Positions 59,236 through 64,000 of a stretch of 64,000 bases of DNA are shown piece after piece; the stretch's first letter is position 1; each line of letters begins with the position of its first letter. The notes beneath the pieces were generated by a model. That model was not told where the DNA came from. It made no database searches and saw only the letters and a list, made by a program, of their open reading frames with translations. This DNA is from Tatumella sp. JGM118 (GTDB lineage Bacteria > Pseudomonadota > Gammaproteobacteria > Enterobacterales > Enterobacteriaceae), in the NCBI RefSeq assembly GCF_018257515.1, contig NZ_JAERJR010000003.1:150090-214089 (forward strand). The letters run 5' to 3'. Made by a program: the position numbers and the translations under genes.

Positions 59236-60394
59236 ATTAACTGAACCCGGCTTTTCTGAAAACCTTATCGCCTTTCGTCATGAACTGCACCGTTTTCCCG
59301 AGCTATCGAATCAGGAATTTGAAACCACTGCCCGGCTGCGTGCCCGGCTGGAATCTTACCAGATCCGCATTCTGGACCTGCCGCTGAAGACCGGATTAGT
59401 GGCCGAGGTGGGGGATCCTCAGGGCCCGCTGGTGGTATTACGCTCAGATATCGATGCGTTGCCCATTGAAGAGCAATCCGGCGTTGAATACAGTTCACAA
59501 AATCCGGGCGTCATGCATGCCTGTGGCCATGACTTTCATTGCACCGCCGCACTGGGTGCAGCCATTCTGCTAAAAAAACAGGAAGCCACGCTGAAGGGCC
59601 GGGTCAGGATCCTTTTTCAGGCCGCAGAAGAAACCGGTCAGGGCGCACCGGAGATCATTAATACCGGTGCGTTAAAGAAAGCATTTGCGATCTTCGGGTT
59701 ACATAATGATCCCACCTTGCCTGCCGGTGTTATTGGCACGAAAGCGGGAGCGCTGACGGCGGCGGTGGATAAATTCAGGATCACTATCACCGGTACGGGT
59801 AGTCATGCCGCCCGTCCCCATGAGGGCAATGACCCCATAGTCATCGCCGGTCAGCTGGTCACGGCATTACAGACGCTGATCAGCCGGAATACACCTTCCG
59901 CCGATAATGCCGTGGTCTCTGTCACACAGATGCACAGCGGTACGACATGGAACGTTATCCCGGACAGTGCCTGGCTGGAAGGCACAGTTAGGACGTTTTC
60001 GCCCGCGACACGTCAGCTGATTGAGACCCGTTTACGAAATCTGCTGAACGGCATTGCCGCTGGGTTTGAGGCTGAAATCCGCCTGGATTGGCAGGCCGGT
60101 CCGCCACCGGTCATTAATGATGCCGGCTGGGCCGGTTTTGCGCTTCAGCAAGCCACCACCAGCGGTTTTGAAGCCAGAGAGGTTGAAGCCAGCCCCATTG
60201 GTGAAGATTTTGCATTTTATCAGCAGCAACTTCCCGGAGCGTTTGTGATGGTGGGAACAGGCCAGCAGTATGCTTTACATCACCCTGCCTTCCGCATCAA
60301 TGATGATGTTCTGTTACCGGTTTCCCGCTATCTCGCTCGTCTTGCAGAGAGGGCTTTGCAGTCAGAAAACAACCAGCCGGCAGACCATCACTGA
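59228..60394 (+). CDS. M20-family amidohydrolase (N-acyl amino acid/hippurate hydrolase type)
   Basis: A 388-residue cytosolic metallo-amidohydrolase of the M20D group (hippurate, N-acetyl amino acid or IAA-amino acid hydrolases). Metal ligands are in MHACGHDFH (Cys99, His101), AAEETGQGA (Glu134-Glu135), FGLHNDP (His near 160) and the C-terminal YALHHPAF. The lid domain has GTGSHAARPHEGNDPIVIA. There is no signal peptide. It is coupled to the GNAT gene and faces the ABC/aldolase/dehydrogenase operon, with convergent stops about 160 bases apart. Confidence 0.9.
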   Translation: MTELTEPGFSENLIAFRHELHRFPELSNQEFETTARLRARLESYQIRILDLPLKTGLVAEVGDPQGPLVVLRSDIDALPIEEQSGVEYSSQNPGVMHACGHDFHCTAALGAAILLKKQEATLKGRVRILFQAAEETGQGAPEIINTGALKKAFAIFGLHNDPTLPAGVIGTKAGALTAAVDKFRITITGTGSHAARPHEGNDPIVIAGQLVTALQTLISRNTPSADNAVVSVTQMHSGTTWNVIPDSAWLEGTVRTFSPATRQLIETRLRNLLNGIAAGFEAEIRLDWQAGPPPVINDAGWAGFALQQATTSGFEAREVEASPIGEDFAFYQQQLPGAFVMVGTGQQYALHHPAFRINDDVLLPVSRYLARLAERALQSENNQPADHH

Positions 60395-60551
60395 AACGCA
60401 GCATAGCCCGGTGATCCCCTGCCCGCCGGACCAGGGTGGCCGTCTCAGCCATACAGGATCCTGTCATTTGTTGCCGTCTTACGGATCCGGTGTGTTGGTG
60501 CCGGGGAGAAAGGTGACTAACCTCGCCAAAAGAATGCCTCCTGTCGGCCGC

Positions 60552-61547
60552 TTAACTCACGACCCGGATCGGCTGGCCCGCCAGCCAGGCCTGTCCGTTT
60601 TCGGCCAGTTGCTGCAAAGCGCACTGCCTGGCCCCGGTCGTACTCCAGGCCACATGCGGCGTGATCAGCAGATTCGGAATATCGCCGGTCAGTAACGGAT
60701 GGTTGTGCGGAGGGGGTTCCTGACTCAGTACATCCAGCGCCGCGCCGGCAAGCCGTCCCTCCCGTAACGCCCCGGCCAGGGCAGTGTCATCGATCAGACC
60801 GCCCCGGGCCGTATTGATCAGCAATGCTGAGCGTTTCATCAGCCCGAGCCGCCGCGTGTTTATCAGCCCGGCCGTTTCCGGCGTCAACGGACAATGCAGG
60901 CTCACGATATCGGCAAGGGGCAGCAGTTCATCCAGAGCGATTTTATCCTGCGGACCCTCACGTCCGGGGAGTCCGGCAAAGCTGACCTGCATTCCGAAGG
61001 CCTCCGCCAGATACGCCACCCGACGTCCCAGCTCACCCTGCCCGACAATCGCCAGCCGTTTATCGTTCAGCCCGCTGATCGGATAATCCGTCAGACAAAA
61101 ACGATCAGCCGCAGACCATTGGCCGGCACTGACCAGTGCAGAATAACGGGCCACATGATTTGTCAGCGCCAGTATCAGCGCCAGAGTATGCTGAGCGACA
61201 GCATGCGTGCCATACCCCTGGCAGTGACATACGGTGATCCCCAGCCGCCGTACCGCAGCAAGATCGACCGCATTCGTCCCCGTGGAGGCCAGCAGGATCA
61301 GCTTCAGCCGCGGCAGCCGGCCAAGGATCTCTGCCGGCAAATGAAGATCGCTGACAATCGCGACCTCCGCCCCGGCCAGACGTTCAGCTATCTGCGCGGG
61401 AGTGGTGTGAAGATGCAACGTCAGGTCAGGAAATACCCGATACAGGGCCGCCGCATCAAGGTCTCCGAAATCCAGAGACGCATAATCTAAAAATACGGCA
61501 CCGCCCGTGAACGTTGCTGTGTCGGGGGATAGCGGCAGGGATGTCAT
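60552..61547 (-). CDS. D-2-hydroxyacid dehydrogenase
   Basis: A 331-residue member of the D-isomer-specific 2-hydroxyacid dehydrogenase family (glycerate/hydroxypyruvate reductase-like). The catalytic triad is Arg248 (NTARGGLIDD), Glu277 (DVLSQEPPP) and His298 (ITPHVAW). The dinucleotide loop is GQGELG (169-174). After the second beta strand the usual acidic residue is replaced (VSFAGLPGR), so NADP(H) preference is possible. It starts four bases after the aldolase stop, in the same operon. Confidence 0.9.
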   Translation of the reverse strand: MTSLPLSPDTATFTGGAVFLDYASLDFGDLDAAALYRVFPDLTLHLHTTPAQIAERLAGAEVAIVSDLHLPAEILGRLPRLKLILLASTGTNAVDLAAVRRLGITVCHCQGYGTHAVAQHTLALILALTNHVARYSALVSAGQWSAADRFCLTDYPISGLNDKRLAIVGQGELGRRVAYLAEAFGMQVSFAGLPGREGPQDKIALDELLPLADIVSLHCPLTPETAGLINTRRLGLMKRSALLINTARGGLIDDTALAGALREGRLAGAALDVLSQEPPPHNHPLLTGDIPNLLITPHVAWSTTGARQCALQQLAENGQAWLAGQPIRVVS

Positions 61548-61551
61548 ACGA

Positions 61552-62283
61552 CTACTCCATAAATGAGGGATCGCTTTTCATCAATAACAGCTTCATTTCC
61601 TCGAAATGCCGGCGGGAAAAGTCGGTAATTTTCTCCCAGTCCTGAGCTGTTTTTTCAGCGACTTCATCGGAAAGCACTTTCAGCGGCTGACCGGTGGACC
61701 AGGCGGTGGTCAGGATCCGGCAGGCACGCTCCAGGGTATAAATATCATCGAAGGCTTCTCCCACATTCCCTGAAGTCACCATCACACCGTGGTTTCCCAT
61801 CAGTAGTCGTTGTTTGCCCTGCAGCAAGGCAGAAAGTCGTTTGCCTTCCGATTCCGTATCCGCCATGCCGCCATATAACGTATCGACCGCCACCCGCCGG
61901 AAATAGCGTGCCGTGTTCTGATCGATGGGGGGGATCACCGGATCCGCCAGGCAGGATATGGCGGTGGTATACACCGGATGCAGATGCAGCACCACCCGCA
62001 CTTCCGGTAACTGCTGATGGATCTGCCCGTGGATCGCCCAGGCGGTAGGATCCACATCGTCCCGCAGGCCGTCCTCCGGGTTATCGGCATCCAGCAGCAG
62101 TAAATCGCTGGCCCGGAGTCGCGAAAAATGTACCCATTTCGGGTTAATCAGAAATTTTTTACCGTCTTCAGACACGGCTGCACTGAAATGGTTAGCGACG
62201 GCTTCATGCATATCCAGTTGAGCCGAAAGCCGGAAGACGGCCGCCAGATCAATACGTAATTGCTGCTCAGGTGTTAACGACAT
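61552..62283 (-). CDS. Class II aldolase/adducin-family protein
   Basis: A 243-residue zinc enzyme of the class II aldolase (AraD/FucA) family. Metal-binding histidines are His100 and His102 ([12 protein letters not shown]) and His165 ([13 protein letters not shown]). There is no regulatory or dehydrogenase fusion. With the adjacent D-2-hydroxyacid dehydrogenase it could break down or form a hydroxy acid or sugar acid taken up by the transporter just upstream. Epimerase or decarboxylase activity is also known in this family. Confidence 0.87.
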   Translation of the reverse strand: MSLTPEQQLRIDLAAVFRLSAQLDMHEAVANHFSAAVSEDGKKFLINPKWVHFSRLRASDLLLLDADNPEDGLRDDVDPTAWAIHGQIHQQLPEVRVVLHLHPVYTTAISCLADPVIPPIDQNTARYFRRVAVDTLYGGMADTESEGKRLSALLQGKQRLLMGNHGVMVTSGNVGEAFDDIYTLERACRILTTAWSTGQPLKVLSDEVAEKTAQDWEKITDFSRRHFEEMKLLLMKSDPSFME

Positions 62284-62346
62284 ACTTTTCTCGCTCTCTC
62301 AGAGGTGGTGCCGGACGCTATCAGATACCCCACGTTGTTCCGGAGA

Positions 62347-63867
62347 TCATCCGGCCAGCGTGACGTCTTTCAGAAAATCTGCGACCCTTGCATTGCTGCC
62401 CTGCCGTAGCAGTCCGGGGGCTTCATCTACGACAACCCGCCCTTTTTCCATAAAGACAATCCGGTCAGATACCCCGAAGGCAAAGTTCATTTCATGGGTG
62501 ACGATGACCATGGTGATCCCTTCCTGGGCCAGGCTCTCAATCACGCCAAGGACTTCATTAACTTTCTCCGGGTCCAGCGCCGATGTGGGTTCGTCGAACA
62601 GCATAATCTGTGGCCGCATCATCAACGCCCGGGCGATAGCCACTCGTTGCTGCTGGCCGCCTGACAACTGGTGAGGATATTTGCAGGCATGTTCCAGCAT
62701 GCCCACTTTCTGCAGTAATGCACAGGCATGGTGCAACCGTGAAGCCTTATCACCGATATGGTGATACTGCGGTGCCAGTAGTAAGTTGTCCATCACCGTC
62801 AGGTGGGGAAATAAATTAAAGCTCTGAAAGACCATCCCGATATTTAATCGCAAGGCCGTATTTTCGGTAAATACCGGTAACGATGCGCCAGACTGCTTCA
62901 GATGAATAAAGGATTCACCGTTCATTTTCACTTCCCCCTGGTCCAGTTTTTCCAGACCATTGAGCAAACGAATCAATGTGGTTTTCCCGGACCCGGAAGG
63001 CCCGATCACCGAGACCACCTCACCCGCATTGACACTCAGATCCACCGCACCGAGGACTTCGACGTTGTTATACGCTTTATGTAACCGCCGCGCTGACAGC
63101 GCCGGAACCTCTCCCCGCGTTGCGGCAGGGCTGACTACCGCGACGGGGGTCTGCGCCAGTTCCAGCCATTGCGAAGGGACCTGTCGTCCTTTTTTGCGCG
63201 TAACATCCAGATATTTCTCCAGCTGTTTCAGCAAAAAATCAAACACGGTCACGACCAGAATGTAGTAGAAAGCGACCGCCGTCATCGTTTCCATGACCAG
63301 AAAGTTTTCTGAATACAGGCGCTGTCCCACCAGCAGAATCTCCGTCAGAGAAACTATAGAGACCAGGGAGGTCAGTTTGACGATAGAAATATATTCGTTG
63401 GCAAGCCCGGGCAGAGCGACGCGCACCGCCTGCGGAATAATGATCTTCCACTGGATACCGCCATAGGCCAGCCCCAGCGCCCTTCCGGCCTCGTACTGCC
63501 CTTTGTTTATCGACAACAGGCCGCTGCGGTGAATTTCTGCCATATAGGCGGTTTCACTCAGTACCAGCGCGATCAGCCCGGCGTAAAACGGATTACTCAA
63601 TACCCCCGACGTGGACGGAATGGCCTGTGGCATGTTGTAGACAAAAATCAGTAACACCAGCAATGGCAGGCTGCGAAAGAACCAGATATACAGATTTGCC
63701 AGAAAACGCAGAACGGGCTTTGCGGACTGCTTAGCCAGTGCCAGCCCGAAGCCCAGTACCATACTGATAGCCCAGGCTAACAGACTCAGCCGGATCACGG
63801 TCCAGGTGGCCCACCAGAAATCCGTATCTTTGAACAGGCTGAATAAATAACTCCAGTCAAACGTCAT
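62347..63867 (-). CDS. Polar amino-acid ABC transporter, permease-ATPase fusion
   Basis: One 506-residue chain joins two functions that are usually separate. Residues 1-230 are a HisM/GlnP-type permease with about five membrane segments and the EAA loop [20 protein letters not shown]. Residues 255-506 are a GlnQ-type ATPase with Walker [10 protein letters not shown] (289-297), signature LSGGQQQR (401-408), Walker B IMLFDEP (421-427) and a switch His (VTHEMNF). The linker (231-254) is low in charge. A substrate-binding protein is expected but not seen in the window. It probably forms a homodimer. Confidence 0.92.
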   Translation of the reverse strand: MTFDWSYLFSLFKDTDFWWATWTVIRLSLLAWAISMVLGFGLALAKQSAKPVLRFLANLYIWFFRSLPLLVLLIFVYNMPQAIPSTSGVLSNPFYAGLIALVLSETAYMAEIHRSGLLSINKGQYEAGRALGLAYGGIQWKIIIPQAVRVALPGLANEYISIVKLTSLVSIVSLTEILLVGQRLYSENFLVMETMTAVAFYYILVVTVFDFLLKQLEKYLDVTRKKGRQVPSQWLELAQTPVAVVSPAATRGEVPALSARRLHKAYNNVEVLGAVDLSVNAGEVVSVIGPSGSGKTTLIRLLNGLEKLDQGEVKMNGESFIHLKQSGASLPVFTENTALRLNIGMVFQSFNLFPHLTVMDNLLLAPQYHHIGDKASRLHHACALLQKVGMLEHACKYPHQLSGGQQQRVAIARALMMRPQIMLFDEPTSALDPEKVNEVLGVIESLAQEGITMVIVTHEMNFAFGVSDRIVFMEKGRVVVDEAPGLLRQGSNARVADFLKDVTLAG

Positions 63868-64000
63868 ATGCGCGCCCTTTATTCTGCTTTGACGTCAGTA
63901 TTCGCACGAGGGCTGCGAAACCACAGCGGCAGATACTGAGGAACGGAGAGGATCTCCTTCACCTCCATCCTCAGGGCTTTTGGCATCGCTGAAAATTATT
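63868..64000. other. Right edge of window, no gene assigned
   Basis: A 35-codon minus-strand frame (63879-63986, MPKALRMEVKEILSVPQYLP onward) ends 12 bases before the ABC gene's ATG. An in-frame TAA at the window edge limits it to the left. It could be a short real peptide or chance; the flanking sequence is missing. Confidence 0.3.

Noticed and set aside
60894-61490. 198-codon plus-strand frame opposite the D-2-hydroxyacid dehydrogenase
   Set aside because: It is antisense to an intact enzyme gene with all catalytic residues; no start signal.

Overview
The window is a near-contiguous stretch of enterobacterial core chromosome. By memory of gene order it matches the region around the E. coli thr origin (about 99 min through 0 to 0.7 min), read in reverse. 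Protein similarity is high, but several E. coli neighbours are missing at their usual places: creBCD, nhaR, rihC, satP and the long deo/prfC block. This fits an Enterobacterales species outside Escherichia/Salmonella, most likely of the Erwiniaceae type (Pantoea/Erwinia/Tatumella). That placement is inference; no phylogeny was run.

Layout. 1-9.9 kb: carB (partial), carA, dapB, then ispH-fkpB-lspA-ileS-ribF, all leftward. 10.2-17.5 kb: rpsT, nhaA, dnaJ-dnaK with a sigma-32 promoter, an MHS-type transporter and mog. 17.5-25.4 kb: talB, yaaA, the thrLABC operon with an intact attenuator, and the RNA methyltransferase yjtD. 25.9-31.9 kb: arcA, creA, rob, gpmB, yjjX, trpR with its operator, and slt. 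32.2-33.8 kb: a TetR/EamA pair. 34-40.5 kb: ettA, nadR-radA-serB and ytjB.

40.9-44.8 kb is an accessory operon: Zn-type glyoxalase I, AldA-like dehydrogenase, AEC transporter and a LysR regulator. It is consistent with 2-oxoaldehyde or lactaldehyde handling. At its end a 119-bp tandem duplication joins the lysR and yjjG tails. 45-48 kb: yjjG, rimI, holD, rsmC, tRNA-Leu(CAG). 48-50 kb: a small membrane protein and a YbaK-family deacylase share a divergent promoter region covered by two Fur-like boxes; an SHS-type transporter follows.

50.3-54.1 kb is a leftward nucleoside-type operon: MHS transporter, LacI regulator, nucleoside hydrolase. Its control region is the most striking part of the window. 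A 22-bp perfect palindrome fills the spacer of the promoter. The roughly 225-nt leader begins with the 5' arm of a 13-bp long-range stem. A second hairpin covers the end of the Shine-Dalgarno sequence up to the start codon, and a short alternative pairing could release it. This looks like an uncharacterised cis-regulatory RNA (riboswitch-like) under a LacI-controlled promoter.

54.4-57.3 kb: opgB and an RcnB-like periplasmic protein. 57.3-58.7 kb is gene-poor and may hold a decayed coding fragment. 58.7-63.9 kb is an accessory uptake/catabolism block: GNAT plus M20 amidohydrolase facing a permease-ATPase fusion transporter, a class II aldolase and a D-2-hydroxyacid dehydrogenase. No IS element, prophage or CRISPR array was seen.
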